DNA of 64,000 nucleotides from Peptococcaceae bacterium UBA7702 (GCA_002482535.1 DLGE01000006.1:35865-99864), one strand, 5' to 3'. Counted from the stretch's first letter, positions 17,497 to 27,144 are shown. Translations and numbers: made by a program. The notes: generated by a model not told the origin, from the sequence alone.

Positions 17497-18279
17497 TCAA
17501 TAAAAGACGATTGAGGTTAGCAGCGTTATTTCGGCATCCGCTGTCATTTCCTGGTAAAGAGAGGTCAGCGCCGTATCCTCATAATTATACTGAACATCGG
17601 AGGGATAAACGGCGACATAGGTATACGCGTCGGTTTCACTTAATATCTGATAATTAGGGATACTCTGATAGTCGTCCCCCGGCGCGTAGCGGCAAATAGA
17701 GAGCAGCAGTCCGCCGTAGCCCGCCATGTCGTTTTCCGTATTGTAGAAGGTTACGGCATCATAAGATTCATCACATTCATAGTGACCCATCCAGGAATCC
17801 GGTATCTCCGCATAGAAAAAATCGCCGTAATACGTACCGCCATAATATCCGCCTTCAGCATCATAGTCATAATCGTAATCGTAATCATAGTCGTCATAAC
17901 CATAATCGTAGTCATAATCATAACCATAGTCATACTCATAGTGGTCAAAAAGGTCTCTCATTGTGAAAGAGCGGTCACTGCCGGCCACCGCCACAATGGT
18001 AATGATCAAACTAAGCAATAAAACGCCGCCAAAGGCCGAACCGGCAAAGATAAAAAACTTTTTTCTGCTAAAATATTTTTTGGCCGGGAATACCAAAGCC
18101 GCGGCGGGCACTGCCGTATCAGCAGCAACCGCTTCTTGCGCCGCCGCTTCCGGCAATGACTGACCGTCTGCAGCCGGCTTCTCTTTTATTGCGTCTTGGA
18201 CGGAAACGGGCGCACCGCATTCTTTGCAAAATTTGTCGTTTTCAGACAATTTCACACCGCAGTTGCTGCAATAAGCCAT
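17497..18279 (-). CDS. Zinc-ribbon membrane protein with Asp-Tyr repeat
   Basis: A 260-aa protein. Residues 1-25 form a zinc ribbon (CSNCG...CKECG). A proline/alanine-rich linker follows, then a single membrane helix (about 75-97). The outer part begins with a run of alternating Asp and Tyr (about residues 112-140), encoded by a GAC/TAT-type nucleotide repeat, before a ~110-residue globular domain resembling lipoprotein/PsbP-like folds. Zinc ribbon plus membrane helix plus outer domain is common in Firmicutes, with unknown roles. The Asp-Tyr tract is unusual; it might bind metal ions. Standalone gene with its own terminator. Confidence 0.75.
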   Translation of the reverse strand: MAYCSNCGVKLSENDKFCKECGAPVSVQDAIKEKPAADGQSLPEAAAQEAVAADTAVPAAALVFPAKKYFSRKKFFIFAGSAFGGVLLLSLIITIVAVAGSDRSFTMRDLFDHYEYDYGYDYDYDYGYDDYDYDYDYDYDAEGGYYGGTYYGDFFYAEIPDSWMGHYECDESYDAVTFYNTENDMAGYGGLLLSICRYAPGDDYQSIPNYQILSETDAYTYVAVYPSDVQYNYEDTALTSLYQEMTADAEITLLTSIVFY

Positions 18280-18626
18280 GGGTCCATCACTCCTCCCCTA
18301 CTCATTTAGGGTAATTTTTCACCTGTAAAAAGTATATCAAATAGCGTCTCTGAAAAGACCGCCTTTGCCGGCGTTTTGTGCCTTTATACCACCGTCGGGA
18401 GGCCTAAAACCGAAAAATAACGATCCAAATCGGTAAAAAAGAGAGCGCAAATCCCGTTTTAAACCGAATCCTTCCTCTTATTCGGATTCATGATCTTTTC
18501 CTAACGGTCCTTTTATGAACCCGCCGTTGACTTTATTTTCACATAAGGCCCAAATATTGTCAATACTGCTTTCCGCGTCACCCTAATTCTTTTCGTTTTG
18601 CAGGGGGTGAAATGTACTGCTTACCT
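18280..18626. other. Intergenic region without recognisable gene
   Basis: A TATACT -10-like element at the right place for the zinc-ribbon gene (minus strand) and a weak GAATCC/GGATTC hairpin near 18475-18498 are all that can be seen. Confidence 0.4.
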
Positions 18627-19058
18627 TTAAAGGGAATAGAGTTCCTTTTGTGAAGCCATGCTGATTCCGGCTTCCCTCAAGATACCCACGGTTTTCTCTG
18701 GATCGTCCACCCGGAAGATCATATAAGCGCTCCCCGCCTTTCTGGTGATGAAGGCGTAGGCGTATTCCAGATTGATTCTGGCATCCCGCAAAACACTCAA
18801 AATTCGCAGTAGGCTACCGGGATGATCCGCCACTTCCACGGCGAGTACCGGTGTAATATTATAAATGTAGTTTTCTTTCGCCAAAACCTGTTTCGCCTTT
18901 TCGGGGTCGTCCACAATAAGGCGCAAAATACCAAAATCCGAAGTATCGGCAATGGACATGGCCCGCATATCGATGCCGTTATCCGACAGGATCTTCGCCA
19001 CAGGAACGATGGTGCCCGCTTTGTTTTCTAAAAAAACAGAGAGTTGTTGAATCATCAT
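18627..19058 (-). CDS. Tandem ACT-domain protein
   Basis: A 143-aa protein built of two ACT domains (about 1-70 and 71-143), beginning IQQLSVFLENKAG and VADHPGSLLRIL. ACT domains bind amino acids as dimers. This family is regularly found next to phenylacetate-CoA ligase homologues in anaerobes, as here: the paaK-type gene lies 14 bp upstream on the same strand. A role in sensing aromatic or branched amino acids during their oxidation is an inference from that pairing. Shine-Dalgarno AAGGAGGGG is strong. Confidence 0.87.
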   Translation of the reverse strand: MMIQQLSVFLENKAGTIVPVAKILSDNGIDMRAMSIADTSDFGILRLIVDDPEKAKQVLAKENYIYNITPVLAVEVADHPGSLLRILSVLRDARINLEYAYAFITRKAGSAYMIFRVDDPEKTVGILREAGISMASQKELYSL

Positions 19059-19072
19059 GAGCTTTCCCCTCC

Positions 19073-20371
19073 TTAAATTTTACGTTTATCAATGATACGG
19101 ACAGCCTTACCCTCGCTCCGGGCAATGGTGCGGGGTTCGACCATATGAACGGCGGCATAAATGCCGAGCATTGATTTTAAGGCGTTGACGATCTCCTGCT
19201 CTTTTCTGACGATGTTGCCAGGGGTATCAGAGAAGATTTCCGGCGTCATTTCCACCATCACGTCGAGGGTATCGCTGTTGTTGACGCGATCCACAACAAG
19301 CTGATAGTTGGCGGGCATCCCCTTGTTGAGCAACACGGTTTCAATCTGGGAAGGAAAGACGTTGACGCCTCTAATGATCAGCATATCGTCGCTTCTGCCC
19401 ATGGGACGGGACATCTTCACCAAGGTTCTGCCGCATTTGCACGGCTCTTCTGTCAAAATAGCGATGTCCCTGGTACGGTAGCGCAGCAACGGGAAGGCTT
19501 CCTTTGTGATACTGGAGAAAACCAGCTCTCCTTTTTCCCCGTAGGGCAGCACTTCACCGGTATCGGGATCAATGATTTCGGGGATGAAATGGTCTTCGTT
19601 GATGTGCATACCTTCCTGGGCGGCACACTCATAAGCCACACCGGGTCCGGAGATTTCCGTCAGCCCGTAGATATCATAGGCTTTGAGACCAAGGTTTTTT
19701 TCCAAATCACGGCGCATTTCCTCACTCCAAGGCTCCGCGCCGAAAATACCGGCTTTCAGCTGAATCTGATCTTTGATGCCCCGCTCGGCGATACTCTCCC
19801 CGAGATATGCCGCGTAAGAGGGGGTACAGCAGAGAACCGTCGTTTTTAAATCGACCATAAACTGGAGCTGACGGTCGGTATTGCCGGAAGACATCGGTAA
19901 GGTGAGACAGCCGGCCTTATGGGAGCCACCGTTCATGCCGGGGCCGCCGGTAAAGAGGCCGTAACCGTAAGAGACCTGCACCACATCTTCTTCAGTCCCC
20001 CCCGCCGCCATAATGGCGCGGGCGCAGCAATCTTCCCAAATATCCACATCCTTTTGGGTATAGAAGGCGACGACACGCTGACCCGTGGTGCCGCTGGTGG
20101 ACTGGATACGCACGCAGTCTTTTAACGGTTTCGCTTTTAAACCGTAAGGATAGGCGTCTCTCAGATCGGTTTTGGACAAAAACGGCAACTTATATAGATC
20201 TTTTACAGATTCGATGTCAGCGGGAACAATTCCTTTTTCTTCCATCCGTTTTCTGTAATAGGGAACATTTTTGTAAACATGTTTTACCTGCCTTAAGAGG
20301 CGTTCGTTCTGCAAAGCGACGATTTCCTCTCGATGAGCGCATTCGATTGCCGGTTGATAGTAATTTGCCAT
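19073..20371 (-). CDS. paaK: Phenylacetate-CoA ligase-type acyl-CoA synthetase
   Basis: A 432-aa adenylate-forming enzyme. The P-loop motif STSGTTGQRV, the AMP-binding YGLTEISGPG and the C-terminal hinge/aryl-CoA region (RGVNVFPSQIE) match PaaK. It converts phenylacetate or another aryl acid, ATP and CoA to the aryl-CoA in the cytoplasm. A Cys-containing EPCKCGRT turn fits the zinc-like knuckle common in anaerobic PaaK homologues. The ATG at 20371 has better spacing from the GAAAGG site than an upstream GTG (20380). In anaerobes, PaaK plus ACT often accompanies indolepyruvate ferredoxin oxidoreductase, which is not present here. Confidence 0.88.
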   Translation of the reverse strand: MANYYQPAIECAHREEIVALQNERLLRQVKHVYKNVPYYRKRMEEKGIVPADIESVKDLYKLPFLSKTDLRDAYPYGLKAKPLKDCVRIQSTSGTTGQRVVAFYTQKDVDIWEDCCARAIMAAGGTEEDVVQVSYGYGLFTGGPGMNGGSHKAGCLTLPMSSGNTDRQLQFMVDLKTTVLCCTPSYAAYLGESIAERGIKDQIQLKAGIFGAEPWSEEMRRDLEKNLGLKAYDIYGLTEISGPGVAYECAAQEGMHINEDHFIPEIIDPDTGEVLPYGEKGELVFSSITKEAFPLLRYRTRDIAILTEEPCKCGRTLVKMSRPMGRSDDMLIIRGVNVFPSQIETVLLNKGMPANYQLVVDRVNNSDTLDVMVEMTPEIFSDTPGNIVRKEQEIVNALKSMLGIYAAVHMVEPRTIARSEGKAVRIIDKRKI

Positions 20372-20404
20372 AAAATACACTGCCTTTCTTGTTATACTTA
20401 CGAC

Positions 20405-20433
20405 AGTATAATATAGAAGTTATTAGATGTCAA
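20405..20433 (-). promoter_or_regulatory. Sigma-A promoter of the paaK-ACT operon
   Basis: On the minus strand TTGACA, exactly 17 bp and TATACT, about 35 bp upstream of paaK. Near-consensus. Confidence 0.8.
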
Positions 20434-20599
20434 TAAAAAGATTATACCAAGGGAACCGGAACAGCACCGCCTTTTTACATGATGTCCCATAAGCATCGGG
20501 TTTTTGCCTAATTTTTCGAAAAACCGGAAAAACCCGCTGAAAAAGCAGGAAAACCCGGAAGCAGACAGAATGTTTACTAAAACAACGAGAGGTGATTCC

Positions 20600-21649
20600 A
20601 TGAAAAAAGTTTCCATCGACATCATCGCCGGTTTTCTCGGCGCGGGCAAAACAACCTTGATCAATAAGCTCCTTGACGAAGCCTATATCGGCGAAAAAGT
20701 GGCCGTATTGGAAAACGAATTCGGCGCCGTCTCCATTGACGGCGATTTCATCGATACTGCCGGTAAATCCGGGGTACAGGTCACGGAAATCACCAACGGC
20801 TGCATCTGCTGCACCTTGCGTTCCTCCCTCACCGCGGGTCTCCTGGAAATCTGCCGTGATTTCGCGCCGAACCGCATCATCATTGAGCCCACAGGCTTGG
20901 CGGACCTGGAGGATATCGCGACTCCCATTGAGGACGCGGCGAAAGAATGTCCCCTCGTCATTGACCACGTGATCACCGTGGTTAGCGCCGAACATTACGA
21001 AGCGTTGAAAGTCACCATCGGGCCATTTTTGACAAAACAAATCAGCAACGCCGGCCTCGTGGTCCTGTCTCGGGCCGAAGCCGCCGCCGCGGCCATCGGT
21101 GAAGAGCTGCGGCAAAACTTCCCCGGTCTCCCGGTCATTGACGAGCCGTGGTCAAAGATCAGCGGCCTCACCATACTTGATCTGGTAAAACCGTACTGCC
21201 GTGATGACCGCAATGATCAGGATAAACAGGAAGAACAGGAACACCACCACGGCGCCGCTGCTCACAACCATGACCACGACCACTGCCATCATGACCACGA
21301 CCACTGCCATCATGACCATGACCACTGTCACCACGACCGTGACCACGGTCACCACGGCCATCATCATACAGCGCCGGAGTACAGTTATTATTGCGCGAAA
21401 ACCGACCGCGTTTTCGAAGAAGGGGATATCCTGGCGCTTGCCGGACTTTTCCAGGGAGAAGACGGCGGCGAAGTTTACCGCGCCAAAGGGATTCTGAAAG
21501 GGGCAGCCCACGGTTTCCGCTTTGATTTTGTCGGCGGCAGTTTTTCCCTACAGCCTTTTGAGGTGAACGGAGAAGGCAAGTTCACCGTCATCGGCAAAAG
21601 CATCGATACCTCCTTCTGGGAAAAGACCATTGGCACAAAAGCCCTATGA
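20600..21649 (+). CDS. CobW/COG0523 GTPase metallochaperone, His-rich
   Basis: A 349-aa G3E GTPase. Walker A is GFLGAGKT (11-18), followed by the metal-binding CICC motif (68-71) and an IIEPTGLADL switch/Walker-B region. Between the GTPase and C-terminal domains is a tract of about 45 residues, mostly His and Asp with repeated HDHDHCHH units, a metal buffer. Family members insert or deliver Zn, Co or Ni. In this genome zinc- and cobalt-dependent methyltransferases are plausible clients, but that is inference. The start follows GAGGTG; an upstream in-frame ATG adds unrelated residues. It overlaps the next gene by ATGA. Confidence 0.88.
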   Translation: MKKVSIDIIAGFLGAGKTTLINKLLDEAYIGEKVAVLENEFGAVSIDGDFIDTAGKSGVQVTEITNGCICCTLRSSLTAGLLEICRDFAPNRIIIEPTGLADLEDIATPIEDAAKECPLVIDHVITVVSAEHYEALKVTIGPFLTKQISNAGLVVLSRAEAAAAAIGEELRQNFPGLPVIDEPWSKISGLTILDLVKPYCRDDRNDQDKQEEQEHHHGAAAHNHDHDHCHHDHDHCHHDHDHCHHDRDHGHHGHHHTAPEYSYYCAKTDRVFEEGDILALAGLFQGEDGGEVYRAKGILKGAAHGFRFDFVGGSFSLQPFEVNGEGKFTVIGKSIDTSFWEKTIGTKAL

Positions 21650-22266
21650 GCCATTACGTTACCGCAGACCTCCACGGCTGTTACGACGCCTTTATTGATT
21701 TGCTGCAAAAGATTGATTTTCAGCCGGAAGACACCCTCTACATCATCGGCGACGTTGTCGACCGCGGTCCCGAGGGCGTCAAATTATTGCAATACATCAA
21801 AAAATCCCCCAACATCCTGTTGCTGTTGGGTAATCACGAAGTGATGATGAGGGACGCTTTGACCAGCGGCGACAACGAGCTGTGGTTTTATAATGGCGGC
21901 ATGGTGACATTTCACCGTTTTTCACGCCTCTCCCCAGAGGAGCAGACGGAAATCAAAACATACCTCACGGACTTGCCTCTTTTTCTCGACGTCACTGTGG
22001 CGGACCGCAAATTCCGCCTGATCCACGGCTGCCCCATGGCCGATGAAAACGATGTGGAAAACAGTGTATGGCAACGCCCCGATCCCAATGAGGTCTTTTT
22101 TACCGACAAAACCGTCATTGTCGGTCATACGCCTACCATGTGTTACGGCGATGATTGCCATATCCTCCACGGTAAAAATCTCATCGATGTGGACTGCGGC
22201 TACGTCTACCGCGGTCTTTTGGGCTGCCTGCGCCTGGAAGATATGCGGGAATTCTATATCTCCTGA
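21646..22266 (+). CDS. PP2A-like serine/threonine-type phosphoesterase
   Basis: A 206-aa metallophosphoesterase of the bacterial/phage-lambda phosphatase type. Motifs are ADLHGCYDAF (D-x-H-G), GDVVDRGP (G-D-x-x-D-R-G), LLGNHEVMM (G-N-H-E), HGCP and VGHTP. It hydrolyses phosphomonoesters of proteins or small molecules with Mn2+; the substrate is unknown. Its ATG overlaps the CobW stop (4 bp), so the two are translationally coupled. The pairing suggests, but does not prove, a metal-related role. A strong terminator follows after about 130 bp. Confidence 0.87.
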   Translation: MSHYVTADLHGCYDAFIDLLQKIDFQPEDTLYIIGDVVDRGPEGVKLLQYIKKSPNILLLLGNHEVMMRDALTSGDNELWFYNGGMVTFHRFSRLSPEEQTEIKTYLTDLPLFLDVTVADRKFRLIHGCPMADENDVENSVWQRPDPNEVFFTDKTVIVGHTPTMCYGDDCHILHGKNLIDVDCGYVYRGLLGCLRLEDMREFYIS

Positions 22267-22393
22267 ACCATCTTCCACGATTTTACGGCAATACGGAAGC
22301 TTATCTATTCTTTCCGCGATATACGGTTTATCAGTGATTATTCCATCAGCAAAATCCGTTGCGCGTTTCTTCTCTATAAACTGAATAAACTGA

Positions 22394-22430
22394 AATTCGG
22401 CGTCTGAACAATCAGACGCCGAATCTTTTT
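22394..22430. terminator. Terminator between convergent genes
   Basis: A perfect 12-bp stem (ATTCGGCGTCTG) with a 6-base loop and T-run ends the CobW operon just before the convergent exporter gene. Confidence 0.85.
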
Positions 22431-22450
22431 CTGTGAAGGTTTTTTACTTT

Positions 22451-25400
22451 TTACTCTCTCTCCGTATCCTTAGGGCTTTCGGAAAAGAGCTGTGGTTCAT
22501 TCATATCCTGAGCATCCTGAACACCCTGAATCGTTTCCGTCAACGCTTCAACGGTTTTTCCGCCGCTTTGGGTTTCTTTGCCCCTTCTTTTGCGAATCCG
22601 TTTTCTGTGCAGTAAGTCATACATCACCGGTACCACGATGAGGGTCAGCACTGTGGCGTAAACCAAACCGCCGATGGTGACAATGGCCATGGGCTGCACC
22701 ATTTCAGCACCGGAGCCAATCCCCAGAGCCAAAGTCACCAAAGCCAGCACTGTGGTGAGGGCCGTCATGATGATGGGGCGCAAACGGGTTTTACCACCTT
22801 CGATCAGGGCCTCTGTCGTATCCATGCCGCTGTCCACGAGGATGTTGACAAAGTCCACCAATACGATGCCGTTTTTCACAACAATGCCGCTTAAAACGAG
22901 GAAGCCCAAAAGGGCGATGACGCTGACGTCAAAACCGGTGAGGAACAGGGCCAGAAAACCGCCGGTAAAAGCAAGGGGTATCGTAAACATCACGATAAAG
23001 GGAGAACGCAGCGACTGGAATTCGGCGACCATGATCAGATACATCAACAATATCGCCATGGCAATGGCCTTGACCAAATCTGTCATATATTCGTTAACGG
23101 TGGTGCTCTCTCCGCCGACTTCCACGCTGATGCCGGCGGGCGTTTCATATTGATCAGCACATTTTTCCACCGCGTCGGATACTTTCGAGATGGCATAACT
23201 GTCACTGACCGTAGCGGTGATCGTCATATAGCGCTGCTGGCCGTCGCGGTAAATCGACGCGGGGCTGTCTTCTTCCTCCACCGCCGCGATATCGCCGACG
23301 ATGATGTCACTTTCTTCGTCAACGACAATGTCACTGACATCATTGATGCTCATCTTTTCTTCCCCGCCGTCAATGACGAAGACGGCGTATTCACTGCCAT
23401 CCACCATCACCGTGGTAGCCGCTTTGTCGGCAGCGATATCCTGGGAAACCGCCATATAGACCTGGGATACGGTTAACCCCTCTTTCATGGCTTTATCTTT
23501 ATCCACTGTCACCATCAGCTGGGCGGTGGGATGTTCCATGTCCGTGGTAACCTCAGCCACGCCGTCTACTTCGGCAACGGCGTCGCCGAGGCCTTTGGTA
23601 AAGGAGGACATGGCGGAAAGATCCTCCCCTTTGACGGTCAGAGTCACGCCGGTGCCGCCCAGATAGGCCATGAAGTTGTTGCTATTTTCCATATCAAGTT
23701 CACAGTCATGTTCCGCCGCAGCGGCGGCCATGACTTTTTTCAATTCATCGCTGTCGGCGGGAGCGTCCTCATCGAGAACCAGATAGAAGGATATGGATTG
23801 AACATTGGAGGCCATGGCAGCATAAGAGGTGTCCGCGTTGCTGCTCATGGAACCGACGCCGCTGACGCCCTCAACCTTCAGCGCCGCGGCGGTTACATCA
23901 TCGGCGGCGGCATAGAAATCCTTATCGCTGAGATCTTCTTTTTCCGTGGTCAGCGTTGCCGTCAACTCCGTTGAGGTGTAGTCGGGCATGAAGGAGAAGC
24001 CGCGGCTAATGCTCAGCGCGGCGCTGCCAAAGAGAAGCACTGTGATGAGGATCATGGTAAGCGCCCGCCGTTTCAGGGACCAACGAACGGCAGCTTCATA
24101 TCTTGCCTTCAGCCAATCGAAAACCTTGCTTTCCTTATTACTGGCGTGCTCCAAGGTACGGGAGGCCATGGAGGGTACCACCGTCACCGCCACCAAAAGG
24201 CTGGCTAAGAGAGAATAGGCAATGGTGAGCCCCATATCCATAAAGAGATCCTTGCTCATGCCGCGGGTAAAGAGAACGGGCACGAATACGCTGATCGTCG
24301 TCAAGGTCGAAGCGGTAATGGCGCCAATCACCTGCTTGGTACCGGCCACCGCCGCTTCTTTGGCGGGTATCCCCTGCCGCCGCATACGGTAAATATTCTC
24401 GATGACGACAATAGAATCATCCACCAGCATACCGACACCCAGAGCAAGACCGCTCAAGGAAATCAAATTCAGCGTAACGCCGGTAAAGTACATCGCCACC
24501 AGGGCAAAGAGCAGGCTGGCGGGAATTGAGATGGCCACGATGAGCGTGGGGCGAAGATCCTTCAGGCAGAGCATCAATACGAGTATCGCCAAAGCCGCTC
24601 CCATCAACAGATTATGGAGAACATTGTTGACGAGAATTTTGATGTATTCCCCCTGGTCCATAAAGTCGTAATAATGCAGGCCGGGATGATCTTTTTCCAA
24701 GGAAACCATGGCCTTGCTGATATTCTCCGAAACTTCCGTGGCGGAATACTCCGATTGTTTTTCAAAACTCAGCAAAATCCCGTTGTTGCCGTTGACTTTT
24801 GTATAGGATTCATCGGCGTCGGCGGTTGCTACAAGGGCCACATCTTTGACACGGATATCATCGACACCGTCAATATCGAGCTCAAAGAGGAGCAGATTTT
24901 TAATATCGTCGATGGAGGTCAGCGCTTTGCCAACTTTGACGGCATAATCTCCCTCCGCCGCCTCAAGGATGCCGGCGGGCATGGAGAAGTTTTGGGCGGC
25001 CAAAATGCCGCTGATCATTTCTTTGGTGATATAATTCTTGATGTCCGCCTTCTTTTTGGCGGCGGCTGCCGCCGAAGAAAGCTGACCGCTGTGACTGTTG
25101 ATTTGGGAAAGACCGGCATCCAGTTGGGATTCGGCGCTGCCCAGCTGTTCCTCTAAGGCCGCCCGACCGCTGTCCACAGCTTTTTGTTGGTCATTTAAGG
25201 CCGCGATCTGGGTTTCGATTTCCCCGAGGGCAGCCTGGGATTCCGTCAGTTTACCGTTAACTTCACCAAGAGCGGTTTCCTTCTCAGAAATTGCGGTGTT
25301 CACCGCGGCAAGCTGCTCCGTCAAAGCGGCAGGTACCGGCTGTCCCTGATCGGTATAGGTTTTGATCTGGGCGTTCAAATCCTCTTTTTCGGCGTTTAAA

Positions 25401-26242
25401 TCCGAAAGCGCGCCGCTCAAGGCGGTTTGCTCAGAGGTCAAGGCGGTGATGCCCTTGGTCAGGCCCTCTTTCTCCTCGTTCAGCTGGGATAACCCGGCGC
25501 TGATCTGAGACTCGGCAGCGTCAAGTTGTTCCGTGTTTTCTGCCGCCACGGCGTCCAGCTGTGCGTAAGCAGCCTCAATTTGGGCTCTGGCACTGTTTAA
25601 CATCGCTTTGGCTTTGCCGATATCGCCGTTGATGGAAGCGGCGATGACCTCATTGATATCGTCGATCAGGCCATCGTCGATGGTGACGTCAATTCTGTTC
25701 TCCCCAAGACCGTATGCGGTAACGGAGGCAACGCCTTCAATGCTCTCCAACTGGGACATCAGCTTATTGCTGACGAAAGCGGAGAATTCCCCGGCAGTCA
25801 TATCGTCCATATCAACGGAGGCCACCATCACGGGGATCATGTCAGGATTGATCTGCATGATCATGGGAGAACCGATTTGATCGTCCTCCCAGTAGGGCGT
25901 CACCATATCGATTCTTTCCCGCATTTCATTGGCGGCGGTATTCATATCGGTATCCTGATTAAACTCAAGGATCACCATGGAAGAATTCTCCGATGAAACG
26001 GAAGAAACGTTTTTGATGTTGCTTACCGTGGACATGGCCTGTTCCAGCGGTTTCGTTACCACCGTTTCCACTTCTTCCGGGCTTGCGCCGGTATAGGAAG
26101 TCATCACGATGGCGTAAGGTAAATTGATATTGGGCAGCAAATCCAACTGCATGCCGGTAAAGGCCACCGTTCCTAAAATCAAAACGATGATCACCGCCAC
26201 AATGACGGTATATGGCTTTTTCACGCTGTACTTCGAAAGCAT
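22451..26242 (-). CDS. RND efflux transporter with long coiled-coil insertion
   Basis: A 1263-aa AcrB/SwrC-type proton antiporter: twelve membrane helices, two periplasmic-like porter regions, the helix-4 motif GVGMLVDDSIVVIENI with the paired proton-relay Asp residues, and a second half ending near YDLLHRKRIRKRRG. It exports drugs, surfactants, lipids or metals. Unusually, about 190 residues (roughly 205-395) rich in Ala, Gln, Glu and Leu are inserted in the first outer loop and predict long coiled coils. No membrane-fusion partner gene adjoins, so this insert could replace one. It has a good promoter. Confidence 0.9.
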   Translation of the reverse strand: MLSKYSVKKPYTVIVAVIIVLILGTVAFTGMQLDLLPNINLPYAIVMTSYTGASPEEVETVVTKPLEQAMSTVSNIKNVSSVSSENSSMVILEFNQDTDMNTAANEMRERIDMVTPYWEDDQIGSPMIMQINPDMIPVMVASVDMDDMTAGEFSAFVSNKLMSQLESIEGVASVTAYGLGENRIDVTIDDGLIDDINEVIAASINGDIGKAKAMLNSARAQIEAAYAQLDAVAAENTEQLDAAESQISAGLSQLNEEKEGLTKGITALTSEQTALSGALSDLNAEKEDLNAQIKTYTDQGQPVPAALTEQLAAVNTAISEKETALGEVNGKLTESQAALGEIETQIAALNDQQKAVDSGRAALEEQLGSAESQLDAGLSQINSHSGQLSSAAAAAKKKADIKNYITKEMISGILAAQNFSMPAGILEAAEGDYAVKVGKALTSIDDIKNLLLFELDIDGVDDIRVKDVALVATADADESYTKVNGNNGILLSFEKQSEYSATEVSENISKAMVSLEKDHPGLHYYDFMDQGEYIKILVNNVLHNLLMGAALAILVLMLCLKDLRPTLIVAISIPASLLFALVAMYFTGVTLNLISLSGLALGVGMLVDDSIVVIENIYRMRRQGIPAKEAAVAGTKQVIGAITASTLTTISVFVPVLFTRGMSKDLFMDMGLTIAYSLLASLLVAVTVVPSMASRTLEHASNKESKVFDWLKARYEAAVRWSLKRRALTMILITVLLFGSAALSISRGFSFMPDYTSTELTATLTTEKEDLSDKDFYAAADDVTAAALKVEGVSGVGSMSSNADTSYAAMASNVQSISFYLVLDEDAPADSDELKKVMAAAAAEHDCELDMENSNNFMAYLGGTGVTLTVKGEDLSAMSSFTKGLGDAVAEVDGVAEVTTDMEHPTAQLMVTVDKDKAMKEGLTVSQVYMAVSQDIAADKAATTVMVDGSEYAVFVIDGGEEKMSINDVSDIVVDEESDIIVGDIAAVEEEDSPASIYRDGQQRYMTITATVSDSYAISKVSDAVEKCADQYETPAGISVEVGGESTTVNEYMTDLVKAIAMAILLMYLIMVAEFQSLRSPFIVMFTIPLAFTGGFLALFLTGFDVSVIALLGFLVLSGIVVKNGIVLVDFVNILVDSGMDTTEALIEGGKTRLRPIIMTALTTVLALVTLALGIGSGAEMVQPMAIVTIGGLVYATVLTLIVVPVMYDLLHRKRIRKRRGKETQSGGKTVEALTETIQGVQDAQDMNEPQLFSESPKDTERE

Positions 26243-26309
26243 TTGTTTTCCCCTTAAACTCTTTTTCCGATTCCGCCCACGGTGAAAGTCGGGCGAATCA
26301 TTACTTTTT

Positions 26310-26339
26310 AGTATAACACCCCCTATTTTGCGGTGTCAA
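26310..26339 (-). promoter_or_regulatory. Sigma-A promoter of the RND gene
   Basis: On the minus strand TTGACA, an 18-bp spacer and TATACT, about 70 bp upstream of the start. Confidence 0.75.
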
Positions 26340-26359
26340 TAAAGATTCGTTTTTCCTAA

Positions 26360-26399
26360 AACGAAAAAAGAGCTTACCCGGTAGCGCCCTCTTTTTCAG
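26360..26399 (-). terminator. Terminator of the corrinoid methyltransferase operon
   Basis: An A-rich/T-rich stem (AAAAGAG pairing with CTCTTTT) gives a T-run on the minus strand, about 90 bp beyond the corrinoid protein stop. A pyrimidine-rich stretch lies between. Confidence 0.55.
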
Positions 26400-26490
26400 A
26401 AGCAACGCCTCGCAAACTCTTTTTCCTTCTTCTCTTCTTGCTTACCCTTTTTTCTCTTGGGCTTTTCTTCTTGATCTCTTTTCTTTCTGT

Positions 26491-27144
26491 TCAACGTTTG
26501 CTTCTTTTTTTCTTATCGATATAGGCGATCATATCTTCGATTTCGGACAATTCGTAACAGGTGCCGTCGGCACCGACGGTAAAGCAAAAGTCCGAGGTCA
26601 CGGGGTTGCCGCCAATGATCACCTTAACTTCTTTGCGCAGCCCTTCGTCTTCCAGGGCTTTTAACACATTGGATATCTCGTTGATGGTCGTCGTCAGCAT
26701 AGCCGAGATGGCCAAATACTCCGGCTGGTGGGTTTTTACAGCGGCTACGAAATCTTCGGGGTACACATCGATGCCGAGATCGATCACTTGATAACCGAGA
26801 CTCGTCAAGGCCATGGCCACCAGATTTTTGCCGATATCATGGAGATCCCCGGCGACAGTGCCGATGATGATAATGCCGCGGTTGGGTTCCACCGCTTTTT
26901 TCAGATGAGGACCAAGTACATGGAGGCCGGCGTGAACCGCCCGGGAAACAACAATGACCTCAGCAATGAAAACCTCGTTCCTTTTCAATTTGTCACTGAT
27001 GGTTTTCAGCGGCGCCAGTAGGCCACTATAAAGAATATCACCGGCAGAAATCCTTTTACTCAAAGCAATTTCCGTCAGAAAGCGTACCTTATTGGCTTCT
27101 CCTTGTAACACCGCGTCTTGGATACTCTCGATTTCACTTGACAT
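26491..27144 (-). CDS. Corrinoid methyl-carrier protein, MtaC/MtbC type
   Basis: A 217-aa protein with a helical methionine-synthase-like B12-binding-2 domain (1-85) and a Rossmann B12-binding domain with DLHDIGKNL. H102 is the lower cobalt ligand, followed by the SAMLTTT and GGNPV loops. It carries the methyl group from the substrate methyltransferase to a second enzyme. Its partner is the mtaB-like gene two positions upstream. The ATG at 27144 has a GGAG site at good spacing; a GTG at 27156, overlapping the regulator stop, is the alternative. No MtaA-type methyltransferase is in the window. Confidence 0.88.
   Translation of the reverse strand: MSSEIESIQDAVLQGEANKVRFLTEIALSKRISAGDILYSGLLAPLKTISDKLKRNEVFIAEVIVVSRAVHAGLHVLGPHLKKAVEPNRGIIIIGTVAGDLHDIGKNLVAMALTSLGYQVIDLGIDVYPEDFVAAVKTHQPEYLAISAMLTTTINEISNVLKALEDEGLRKEVKVIIGGNPVTSDFCFTVGADGTCYELSEIEDMIAYIDKKKRSKR

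Noticed and set aside
17850..17945. Short tandem DNA repeat resembling a CRISPR or microsatellite
   Set aside because: It is the coding sequence of the Asp-Tyr tract; no spacers, no cas genes.
21240..21370. Tandem repeat in the CobW gene
   Set aside because: Encodes the His/Asp-rich metal tract in frame; not a separate element.
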